DNA of 17,192 bases from DATGQT01 sp033720695 (lineage in GTDB: Bacteria; Bacteroidota; Rhodothermia; Rhodothermales; Rubricoccaceae). The position numbers and the translations under genes were made by a program. The notes beneath the pieces were generated by a model. The model made no database searches, had not been told where the DNA came from, and worked only from the letters and a program-made list of their open reading frames with translations. The stretch spans positions 1 through 17,192 of the forward strand of contig JAWWCA010000056.1 in assembly GCA_033720695.1 (NCBI GenBank), written 5' to 3'. Positions 7,263-13,609 of this stretch are shown in pieces. Every line of letters starts with the position of its first letter. Within the stretch, counting starts at the first letter, position 1.

Positions 7263-8534
7263 CTGTCCACCTCCTCCCCGCTTCGGGTTTACCTGATCCT
7301 GTTCGCGCTCTGGCTCGTCGTGTTCTCGTCGGCGAGCCAGACCATCATCGTCACCCCGATCCTCCCGGTGATCGGCGAGGCGCTGGACGTGGACCCCTCG
7401 CGGCTCGGGCTGCTCGTGACGGTGTACTCCCTGGTGCTGGCGATCGCGGCGCTCGTGATGGGCCCGGTGTCGGACCGGGTCGGGCGGCGCCGGGTGCTCC
7501 TCCTCGGGGCGGGCACGCTCGTCGTGGCGCTGGCCCTCCACGGCCTCGCCCGCTCGTTCTCGATGCTCCTCGCCATGCGCGTCCTGGCCGGCGCGGGCGG
7601 CGGGATGCTCTCGGGCGCCGCCGTCTCGTACGTCGGGGACTACTTCCCGTACCACCGGCGGGGGTGGGCGGCGGGGTGGGTCATGAGCGGGGTCCCGTTC
7701 GGGCTCGTCCTCGGCATCCCCGTCGGCCGCGTCCTCGCCGTGGGGTACGACTTCCGGACGCCGTTCCTCGCCTTCGCCGCCGTGATGGCGGTGGCGTTCG
7801 TGCTCGTGCTGACGATCGTGCCGCAGCCGGACGTCGAGCGCGAGCGGCGGCTCTCGCTCCGCGACCGCCTCCTCCGCTACCCCCGCCTCCTCGGCCAGCG
7901 GGACGCCCTCGTGGCGGCGGTGACGTACTTCCTGATGTACCTCAGCCTCGGGCTCCTCGTCGTCTACCTCCCGCAGTGGCTCACGGAGCGGTTCCCGCTC
8001 GGGATCACCGTCTTCGGCCGCCCCTTCCGCCTCTTCGGCCTCGACGTCGACTTCATCGCGACGCTGTTCCTGGTGGGCGGGGCCGCGGGCGTGGTGACGG
8101 GCCCGGCGGCGGGCACGCTCTCGGACCGGATCGGGCGGAAGCCGCTCATCCTCGCGTCGTGCCTCGGGCTGGCCGTCGTGACGCTGGCCGTGACGTACGT
8201 CGTCGTGGACCGGTGGGTGGCCTACCCGATCTACCTCGGGATCATGGTGCTCTTCGCCATGCGGATGACGCCGCTGCAGGCCCTCCTCACGGCGCTCGTC
8301 CCAGACCGCCAGCGCGGATCGCTCCTCTCGCTCACGATCGCCGTCGGCCAGATCGGGACGGCGCTCGGCGCGGCGCTCTCGGGCGTGCTCTACGCCGGGG
8401 CCGGCTACCGCATGACCACCTTCGCCTCGGCCGCCGCCATCCTGCTCATGGCGCTGCTGGTGTGGCGCGCCCTGCCGGAGCCCGTCGGGGTGGGGGAGGG
8501 AGCGGCGGAGCAGGAGCCCACGGCCGCCCTGTAG
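7263..8534 (+). CDS. Major facilitator superfamily transporter, DHA1-like exporter (start uncertain)
   Basis: This is an inner-membrane secondary transporter of the MFS. About 12 hydrophobic segments can be traced. The first starts at RVYLILFALWLVVFSSAS. MFS motif A appears twice, as GPVSDRVGRRR between TM2 and TM3 and as GTLSDRIGRKPL between TM8 and TM9, marking the two six-helix halves. AMRVLAGAGGGMLSGAAVSYVGDY and the overall shape fit drug/metabolite:proton antiporters; no substrate can be named. The start is a problem: no in-frame ATG, GTG or TTG occurs between a GTG at 7005 (which would add over 80 residues of low-complexity sequence) and a GTG at 7320 (which removes half of TM1). The CTG at 7263, giving 423 residues, is my best guess. 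The gene is convergent with rho, and its stop codon lies 21 bp from rho's. Confidence 0.88.
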   Translation: MSTSSPLRVYLILFALWLVVFSSASQTIIVTPILPVIGEALDVDPSRLGLLVTVYSLVLAIAALVMGPVSDRVGRRRVLLLGAGTLVVALALHGLARSFSMLLAMRVLAGAGGGMLSGAAVSYVGDYFPYHRRGWAAGWVMSGVPFGLVLGIPVGRVLAVGYDFRTPFLAFAAVMAVAFVLVLTIVPQPDVERERRLSLRDRLLRYPRLLGQRDALVAAVTYFLMYLSLGLLVVYLPQWLTERFPLGITVFGRPFRLFGLDVDFIATLFLVGGAAGVVTGPAAGTLSDRIGRKPLILASCLGLAVVTLAVTYVVVDRWVAYPIYLGIMVLFAMRMTPLQALLTALVPDRQRGSLLSLTIAVGQIGTALGAALSGVLYAGAGYRMTTFASAAAILLMALLVWRALPEPVGVGEGAAEQEPTAAL

Positions 8535-8535
8535 C

Positions 8536-8554
8536 CCGCGCGCCGCACGCGCGG
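8536..8554. terminator. GC hairpin between the convergent MFS and rho genes
   Basis: CCGCGCG (8536-8542) and CGCGCGG (8548-8554) form a 7-bp perfect stem with a 5-nt loop, filling almost the whole 21-bp gap between the two convergent stop codons. It has no T-run on either strand. Its position suggests a shared two-way transcription barrier or 3'-end stabiliser rather than a classical intrinsic terminator. Confidence 0.45.
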
Positions 8555-8555
8555 C

Positions 8556-10043
8556 TCACTGGCTCATCGACGTCAAGAACTCCTCGTTGCTCTCGCTGTC
8601 CCGCATCCGCTCGAGGAGGAAGAGCATGGCGTTGACGGGGTCCATGTCGGCGAGGAGTTGGCGGAGGATCCAGATCCGGTTGAGCCGCTCTTTGGGAATC
8701 AGCATCTCCTCGCGGCGGGTGCCGCTCTTGACGATGTCGATGGCGGGGTAGATCCGGCGGTCGGCGAGGTCGCGCGAGAGCGCCATCTCCATGTTGCCGG
8801 TGCCCTTGAACTCCTCGAAGATCACGTCGTCCATCCGGCTGCCGGTGTCGACGAGCGCCGTGCCGATGACCGTCAGGCTGCCGCCCTCCTCGACGGCGCG
8901 GGCGGCGCCGAAGAGCTTCTTGGGCCCGCGGAGGGCGCCGGCCTCCAGCCCGCCGCTCATCGTGCGGCTCTGCCCCTCGAACGCGGCGTTGTGCGCCCGC
9001 GCCAGCCGCGTGATGGAGTCGAGGAGGATGACGACGTCCTGCCCGGCCTCGACGAGCCGCTTCGCCTTCTCGAGCACGACGTCGGCCACCTGGATGTGGC
9101 GCTCGGGGGCCTCGTCGAACGTCGAGGCGATGACCTCGGCCGCGTCGACGTTCCGCTCGAAATCGGTGACCTCCTCGGGCCGCTCGTCGATGAGGAGGAC
9201 GATGAGGTAGGAGTCGGGGTAGTTCGTCGTGATCGCGTTGGCGATCTTCTGGAGGAGGACGGTCTTGCCCGTCTTGGGCTGGGCCACGATGAGGCCGCGC
9301 TGCCCCTTGCCGATGGGGCAGAAGAGGTCGACGATGCGGGTCGAGAGCTCGTCGGGCGTGGTCTCGAGCCGGATCTGCTCGTCGGGGTAGGAGGGGGTGA
9401 GGAAGTCGTAGCCGAGGCGCTCGGTGAAGACCTCCGGGGCGCGGCCGTTGATGGCGTTGACACGGATGAGGGCGAAGAAGCGCTCGCCCTCCTTGGGCGG
9501 CCGGATCTCGCCGTCGACGGTGTCGCCGACCTTGAGGGAGAACCGCTTGATCTGGCTCGGCGAGACGTAGATGTCGTCGGGCGAGGGGAGGTAGTTGTAG
9601 TCGGCGGAGCGGAGGAAGCCGTAGCCGTCGGGGAGGATCTCGAGGACGCCCTCCTTCCGGATCATGCCTTCGAGCCGGGCATTCCGCGGCTCGTAGCGCT
9701 GCATGTACTCGGGCCAGTGGTCCGCGATGGGGAAGCGGGGCCGGTTCATGCGGGCGGCGCGTCGGAGCTGGGCGGGGGTCTGGGCGGGGGTCTGGGCGCC
9801 CGCGGTGGCCGGGCGGTCCACGCGCGCCCCGCGCTCGGAGGGCTCCCACTCTCGCTCGCCGTCCTCGCCGTCGTCCCCCAGCGCCATCAGCTCGTCCTCG
9901 TCGATATCAGAGGCAGCGTTGGCTTCGAGGATCTGGTAGATGAGGTCCCGCTTGCGGAGGTCGGAGTAGTCGCGGACGCCGAGGCGGCGGGCGATCTGCT
10001 GGAGCTCGGAGATCTTCTTCTCGTTGAGCGAGGCGATGTTCAT
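8556..10043 (-). CDS. rho: Transcription termination factor Rho
   Basis: Rho is the hexameric RNA helicase that ends transcription at C-rich unstructured RNA. The 495-residue product has an N-terminal Rho_N helical domain (residues 1-45: LNEKKISELQQIARRLGV, LRKRDLIYQILE), an S1/cold-shock RNA-binding fold (132-200, GVLEILPDGYGFLRS), Walker A PKTGKT (256-261), Walker B VVILLD (337-342) and the RNA-contacting loop KSGTRREE (439-446). It exceeds the 419-residue E. coli protein because of an acidic, then Pro/Ala/Gln/Arg-rich insert at about 46-125, containing the repeat AQTPAQTPAQ; such inserts are known in high-GC Rho proteins. The ATG at 10043 was chosen because MNIASLNEKKISEL is the natural start of Rho_N; an upstream GTG would add only 11 residues. 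A GGAG lies 8 nt before the ATG, the only Shine-Dalgarno-like site I saw in this window. The leader has a C/U-rich tract. Confidence 0.97.
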   Translation of the reverse strand: MNIASLNEKKISELQQIARRLGVRDYSDLRKRDLIYQILEANAASDIDEDELMALGDDGEDGEREWEPSERGARVDRPATAGAQTPAQTPAQLRRAARMNRPRFPIADHWPEYMQRYEPRNARLEGMIRKEGVLEILPDGYGFLRSADYNYLPSPDDIYVSPSQIKRFSLKVGDTVDGEIRPPKEGERFFALIRVNAINGRAPEVFTERLGYDFLTPSYPDEQIRLETTPDELSTRIVDLFCPIGKGQRGLIVAQPKTGKTVLLQKIANAITTNYPDSYLIVLLIDERPEEVTDFERNVDAAEVIASTFDEAPERHIQVADVVLEKAKRLVEAGQDVVILLDSITRLARAHNAAFEGQSRTMSGGLEAGALRGPKKLFGAARAVEEGGSLTVIGTALVDTGSRMDDVIFEEFKGTGNMEMALSRDLADRRIYPAIDIVKSGTRREEMLIPKERLNRIWILRQLLADMDPVNAMLFLLERMRDSESNEEFLTSMSQ

Positions 10044-10085
10044 AGCAGGCTCCAGCACCGGCGGGGACGCCAGCACTGCGCGACC

Positions 10086-10114
10086 GTGAGAGGGGCAGAG
10101 AGAGAGGGGCGAAG
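10086..10114 (-). promoter_or_regulatory. C/U-rich, G-poor tract in the rho leader (rut-like)
   Basis: On the minus strand this 29-nt stretch is nearly all pyrimidine with repeated CU and CCCC and only a few Gs, ending about 43 nt before the rho ATG. Rho binds YC-rich, G-poor RNA, and rho genes are known in other bacteria to control themselves by premature termination in the leader. This tract is therefore a natural candidate autoregulatory site. Confidence 0.45.
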
Positions 10115-10205
10115 CGTGCGTCCGCGAACGACTGCTCGTCCGTAAGCTACTGAAGTTAAACGGTCAGTCGCCACGACGGCCGGCGGCTCGCACACCCGGG
10201 AGGGG

Positions 10206-10211
10206 GATATA
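10206..10211 (-). promoter_or_regulatory. Candidate -10 element for rho
   Basis: On the minus strand TATATC lies in a local AT-rich spot within the 205-bp gap between folC and rho, about 163 nt before the rho ATG. It is centred between the inverted arms gcacac (10190-10195) and gtgtgc (10221-10226). No clear -35 or -33 match was found. A second AT-rich spot, TAACTTCA at 10151-10158, is an alternative. Confidence 0.3.
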
Positions 10212-10248
10212 CGGAACAGCGTGTGCCCGGTTCACGCCGATCCGCGTC

Positions 10249-11565
10249 CTACGTGTGCCCCCCGAGCGCTGGACCGGGCGCCGGGCCGAGCGCCTCGACG
10301 GTGAGATGGGACCCGGTCACGAGGAGCGTGTCCCCGGGACCGGCGAGCCGTCGGAACAAGCGCACCCCCTCCCCCGCCGTCGCCGCCATCGTGACCGGCA
10401 CCCCCGCCGCTCGGAGGCGGTCCGCGAGCGCCATCCTCCCGAGCGCCCGGGGCGACGGGAGGTCCACCGGGATCGCCGTGGCGCCGGCCTCGGCGAGGAG
10501 GGCTGCGAGGGCGTCGGCGTCCTTGTCCGCCATCACGCCGACGAGCGTCCACAGCCGCCCCGTGCCCTCCGGCTGCGCCGCGGCGAGGGCCGCGCGCCAC
10601 CCGTCCGGGTTGTGCGCCACGTCGGCCACGACGCGTGGCGACGCGCTCCACGCTTCGCCGCGCCCGCGGAGACCGCTCAGGCGCCGGACGTCCGCCAGCC
10701 CCGCGCGCACCGCGTCCGCAGGCACCTCCTCCAGTCCCGTCTCCACGAGGCGCACGGCGAGCGCGGCGTTCCACGCCTGGTGCCTCCCCGGCAGCCCGAG
10801 GCGGGTCCGCCCGTAGTCCCGCCGGGGCGTTCGGAGGCGGAGCCCGAGGCCCTCGGCGTCGGTCGCGTCTGTGGACAGGGCGACCGTCTCGCGCACCCGC
10901 TCCACCGGCGCCCCGGCCGCCCCGGCGGTGGCCCCGATGGCATCCAGCACCCCCGGCCCCTCCGCGCTCGTCAGGAGCGGCACACCCCGCTTGGCGATCC
11001 CCGCCTTCTCGCGCGCGATCTCTGGGAGCGTGTCGCCCAGCAGGTCGGTGTGGTCGAGGCCGATCGTGGTGATGCCGCACGCCGCGACAGAGGCGGCGGG
11101 CAGCACGTTCGTCGCGTCGAGGCGCCCACCGAGGCCGACCTCAACGACGGCGAGGTCCACGGCCTCGTCGGCGAAGTAGCGGAAGGCGAGGGCCACGCTC
11201 GCCTCGAAGAAGCTCGGCTCGATGCGGTCGAACGCCGCGCGGTGCCGGGCGACGGCCTCGGCGATCCAGGCGGGGGGGGCCGGCCGACCGTCGAGGCGGA
11301 GGCGCTCGGCGAAGTCCCACAGGTGCGGCGAGGTGTGGAGCCCCACGCGCCGCCCGCTCGCCGTTGCGATCGCGGCCACGAACGAGGCCGTCGAGCCCTT
11401 CCCGTTCGTGCCGGCGATGTGAACAGCGCGGAGCCGCTCGTGCGGCCGCCCCATCGCGTCCATCAGCCGCTCCATCCGGTCCAGCCCCGGCCTGTAGGCA
11501 GCCGCCCCGGCGTCGGCGAAGCGGGGGAGGGCGTGGAGGAGGGCGAGGGCGTCGGGGTAGGTCAC
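10249..11565 (-). CDS. folC: Bifunctional folylpolyglutamate synthase / dihydrofolate synthase
   Basis: The enzyme adds glutamate to dihydropteroate and to reduced folates using ATP, in the cytoplasm. The 438-residue length is typical. Mur-ligase-type features are the P-loop AGTNGKGST (residues 51-59), SFFEASVALAF, the FolC signature VEVGLGGRLDATNVL, TTIGLDHTDLLG, EKAGIAKRG (with the lysine that is carbamylated in this family), WNAALAV, and VADVAHNPDGWRAAL at the start of the C-terminal domain. The start is a GTG at 11565: translation gives MTYPDALALLHALPRF, the usual FolC N-terminus, and no better ATG is nearby. It is the last gene of the porX-mscS-ydeI-tsaE-folC run; the tsaE stop lies 49 bp upstream. 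The 205 bp after its stop, before rho, contain no clear terminator. Confidence 0.95.
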   Translation of the reverse strand: MTYPDALALLHALPRFADAGAAAYRPGLDRMERLMDAMGRPHERLRAVHIAGTNGKGSTASFVAAIATASGRRVGLHTSPHLWDFAERLRLDGRPAPPAWIAEAVARHRAAFDRIEPSFFEASVALAFRYFADEAVDLAVVEVGLGGRLDATNVLPAASVAACGITTIGLDHTDLLGDTLPEIAREKAGIAKRGVPLLTSAEGPGVLDAIGATAGAAGAPVERVRETVALSTDATDAEGLGLRLRTPRRDYGRTRLGLPGRHQAWNAALAVRLVETGLEEVPADAVRAGLADVRRLSGLRGRGEAWSASPRVVADVAHNPDGWRAALAAAQPEGTGRLWTLVGVMADKDADALAALLAEAGATAIPVDLPSPRALGRMALADRLRAAGVPVTMAATAGEGVRLFRRLAGPGDTLLVTGSHLTVEALGPAPGPALGGHT

Positions 11566-11614
11566 GGGGTCTTGAGTGGGCGGCGGGTCGAGGGTCGTAC
11601 CCCCTCGCGCGCCC

Positions 11615-12067
11615 CTACCCTCCTCCCGCCTCCACCCGCCGACGGTCGCCGTCGAGGTGGAGGAGCCGGACGCGCAGGGTGTGGGCTGGAAGCAGGGGCT
11701 CCATCCGCTCGGGCCACTCGACCACGCAGACGCCCTCGCCCCACAGGATCTCCTCGACGCCGATCTCCTCGAGCTCGTGCAGCCGCTCGATGCGGTAGAC
11801 GTCGAGGTGGTAGAGCGGCGGGTCGGTGGCGTACTCGTTGACGAGCGTGAAGGTGGGCGAGGAGACGTCCTCGGCGTCGGCGCCGAGGCCGCGGGCGAGC
11901 CCCTTGGCGAGGTGTGTCTTGCCGGCCCCGAGGTCGCCGTAGAGGGCGAGCACGTCGCCGGGCCGGAGGTGCGCGGCGAGGCGCTCGCCGAGGGCGAGGG
12001 TCTCGACTGGCGAGGCGGTCTCGGCCGGGAGGAGGCCGTAGAGGGGGTGATCGGGCGCCGAGGGCAT
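11615..12067 (-). CDS. tsaE: tRNA t6A biosynthesis ATPase TsaE
   Basis: TsaE is the small ATPase that works with TsaB and TsaD to place threonylcarbamoyl on A37 of ANN-decoding tRNAs. The 150-residue product has the family's Walker A GDLGAGKT (44-51), the switch-like SPTFTLVNEY (70-79), LYHLDVYRI (85-93) and VVEWPER (115-121). The ATG at 12067 gives the normal length and starts 8 bp after the stop of the preceding ydeI-like gene, so the two are probably co-transcribed. Longer upstream starts would overlap that gene with Pro/Arg-rich sequence and were rejected. From memory, tsaE next to porX is a recurring arrangement in Bacteroidota; here two genes sit between them. Confidence 0.95.
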   Translation of the reverse strand: MPSAPDHPLYGLLPAETASPVETLALGERLAAHLRPGDVLALYGDLGAGKTHLAKGLARGLGADAEDVSSPTFTLVNEYATDPPLYHLDVYRIERLHELEEIGVEEILWGEGVCVVEWPERMEPLLPAHTLRVRLLHLDGDRRRVEAGGG

Positions 12068-12075
12068 GGGGCGAG

Positions 12076-12666
12076 CTAGCTCTTCCGGGGCCACTGGTTG
12101 GCCCGCTCGCCCCGCTGCGCGAGGCGGGCCGTCTCCTCGACCCGCTTCCGGCGCGTCGGGTCGCGCTTCGCGTTCTGGATCCATTCGAGGATGCCGCGCT
12201 TGGCCGAGCGGGGGAACGCCTCCCACTCGGCGGCCGCTCCGGGGTGCGCCTCAAACGCCGCCGCCAGGTCGTCGGGCACGACGAGGTTCTCGACGGCGTC
12301 CAGTGCGCTCCACGAGCCGTCGGCCTTCGCGGCCGCCACCTTCGCCAGGCCGGCTGGGGCCATCTTCCCGGCCTCCGCCATCTTCGCCATGCGCTCCTTG
12401 TTGCGGCGGCTCCAGCCGCTGCCCGGCTTGCGCGGGGCGACGTAGAGGAGGGAGCGCTCGTCGTCGAGCTTGCGCGGGAGGCTGTCCACCCACCCGAAGC
12501 AGATCGCCTCCTCGACGGCCTCGTCGTAGCTCAGCGTCGGCTTGCCGGTGGCCTTCTTGTAGCGGACGAGCCACACGCCCTCCTCGCGGGCGTGCGCCTG
12601 TTCGAGCCAGGCACGCCACGCGTCGCGCGTCAGGGGGTGCACGTGGTTGGGAGGAGGCTCGGGCAT
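12076..12666 (-). CDS. YdeI/OmpD-associated family protein
   Basis: The 196-residue soluble protein belongs to the YdeI/OmdA family, sometimes named bacteriocin-protection protein. Recognisable features are the N-terminal WRAWLEQAH, VWLVRYKKATGKPTLSYDEA (31-50), EAICFGWVDSLPRKLD, the middle GSGWSRRNKERMAKM, and the C-terminal SAKRGILEWIQNAKRDPTRR (154-173) with RKRVEETARLAQRGE. No signal peptide or membrane segment is present. The biochemical role of the family is not established; family names come from peptide-resistance and outer-membrane-protein associations in enterobacteria, which should not be carried over. The ATG at 12666 lies 4 bp after the mscS stop, and tsaE begins 8 bp after its own stop, so it is embedded in an operon. 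Confidence 0.85.
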   Translation of the reverse strand: MPEPPPNHVHPLTRDAWRAWLEQAHAREEGVWLVRYKKATGKPTLSYDEAVEEAICFGWVDSLPRKLDDERSLLYVAPRKPGSGWSRRNKERMAKMAEAGKMAPAGLAKVAAAKADGSWSALDAVENLVVPDDLAAAFEAHPGAAAEWEAFPRSAKRGILEWIQNAKRDPTRRKRVEETARLAQRGERANQWPRKS

Positions 12667-12670
12667 CGCG

Positions 12671-13555
12671 TCACCGGGTGGCGCCGTCGCCCTGGGCCGC
12701 GTGCGTCTCCACGGTGACGGGCGCGAGCTGGAGGGTCTCGAACGGCATCTCGACGCCGGCCGCCGTGAGCGCCTTGAACACGCGCTCGCGGAGGGCGAAC
12801 CGCTGCGGGATGTGCTCGCGCTCGTCGGACAGCCACGCCTGGAGCTGGACCTCGACGTTGTAGTCGTTGAGCGCGGTCACGACCATCCGCGGCGGCGGCT
12901 CCGGGAGGAACACGGGGTCGTCGGCGACGAGGCCGAGCAGGACGGCGCGCACGCGGTCGAGGTCCTCCTCCACCCCGACCGTCACGGCGATGTCGAGGCG
13001 GAGGTGCGGGAAGTTGGTGTAGGAGGCGACCGTCGTGTTGATGATGGTCGAGTTCGGGACGGCGAGCATCTTGCCGTCGACGGTCACGACGCGCGTGCTC
13101 CGGAGCGTGATGCGGTCCACGCGCCCGTAGTCGCCCTCGACCTCGACGAGGTCGCCGATGACGAACGGGCGGTCCCAGAAGATGAGGAGGCCCGAGATCA
13201 GGTTCGAGAGCGCGTCGCGGGCGGCGAAGCCGACCGTCAGGCCGGCGAGGCCGAGGCTGGCGATGACGGCGGCCGTGTTGATCCCGGCGACGGCGAGGGC
13301 CTGCACGGCCCCGATGACGAGGACGACGTACTTCAGCGCCGTCTCCAGGAAGCTCGCCGAGGTCGCGTCCACGTCCGAGCGGCGGATGAGGCCGCGGAGC
13401 CCGCGGTCCAGCAGCCGCCACAGGAGGTAGAACGCCGCGAACGTGAGGAGCCCCACGATGAGGTTCGCCACGAACGCGGCGAGGGCCCCGCCCATCACTT
13501 CGGGGTCGAAGGCGTCGCGGAGGCGCGCGGCGATCCCGCGCACGAACTCGTCCAT
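12671..13555 (-). CDS. mscS: Small-conductance mechanosensitive channel, MscS family
   Basis: The 294-residue inner-membrane channel opens under membrane tension and releases solutes during osmotic downshock. Three transmembrane segments are visible at about 24-49, 70-91 and 95-125. The third is the pore helix with its Gly/Ala pattern (ASLGLAGLTVGFAARDALSN), followed by the conserved SGLLIFWDRPFVIGD and the beta domain (VEVEGDYGRVDRITLRSTRV, VPNSTIINTTVASYTN). The length equals the minimal E. coli MscS type, with no extra N-terminal helices. The ATG at 13555 precedes a short amphipathic lead-in, as usual. It follows porX with a 54-bp gap that contains a hairpin, and precedes the ydeI-like gene by 4 bp. 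Confidence 0.93.
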   Translation of the reverse strand: MDEFVRGIAARLRDAFDPEVMGGALAAFVANLIVGLLTFAAFYLLWRLLDRGLRGLIRRSDVDATSASFLETALKYVVLVIGAVQALAVAGINTAAVIASLGLAGLTVGFAARDALSNLISGLLIFWDRPFVIGDLVEVEGDYGRVDRITLRSTRVVTVDGKMLAVPNSTIINTTVASYTNFPHLRLDIAVTVGVEEDLDRVRAVLLGLVADDPVFLPEPPPRMVVTALNDYNVEVQLQAWLSDEREHIPQRFALRERVFKALTAAGVEMPFETLQLAPVTVETHAAQGDGATR

Positions 13556-13569
13556 AAGGCTGCAGGGCT

Positions 13570-13598
13570 GGCGGAGCGGACGAAGTTAGCGCTCCGCC
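13570..13598 (-). repeat. Hairpin with an AT-rich loop between porX and mscS
   Basis: The arms GGCGGAGC (13570-13577) and GCTCCGCC (13591-13598) are exact complements around a 13-nt loop. The loop on the minus strand contains TAACTTCG (13581-13588), a partial match to the Bacteroidota -7 pattern TAnnTTTG. The element could be an internal promoter for mscS and the genes after it, an mRNA processing site or a partial terminator. The lack of a T-run argues against an intrinsic terminator. Confidence 0.45.
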
Positions 13599-13609
13599 GC
13601 CCGGTCCCG

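Noticed and set aside
8658..10145. A 495-codon plus-strand open frame opposite rho
   Set aside because: It is antisense to a complete Rho protein, and its acidic low-complexity translation shows no domain.
12076..12666. The YdeI-like gene as a bacteriocin immunity or defence gene
   Set aside because: The family name includes bacteriocin protection, but no bacteriocin or defence genes are nearby and the gene sits in a housekeeping operon.
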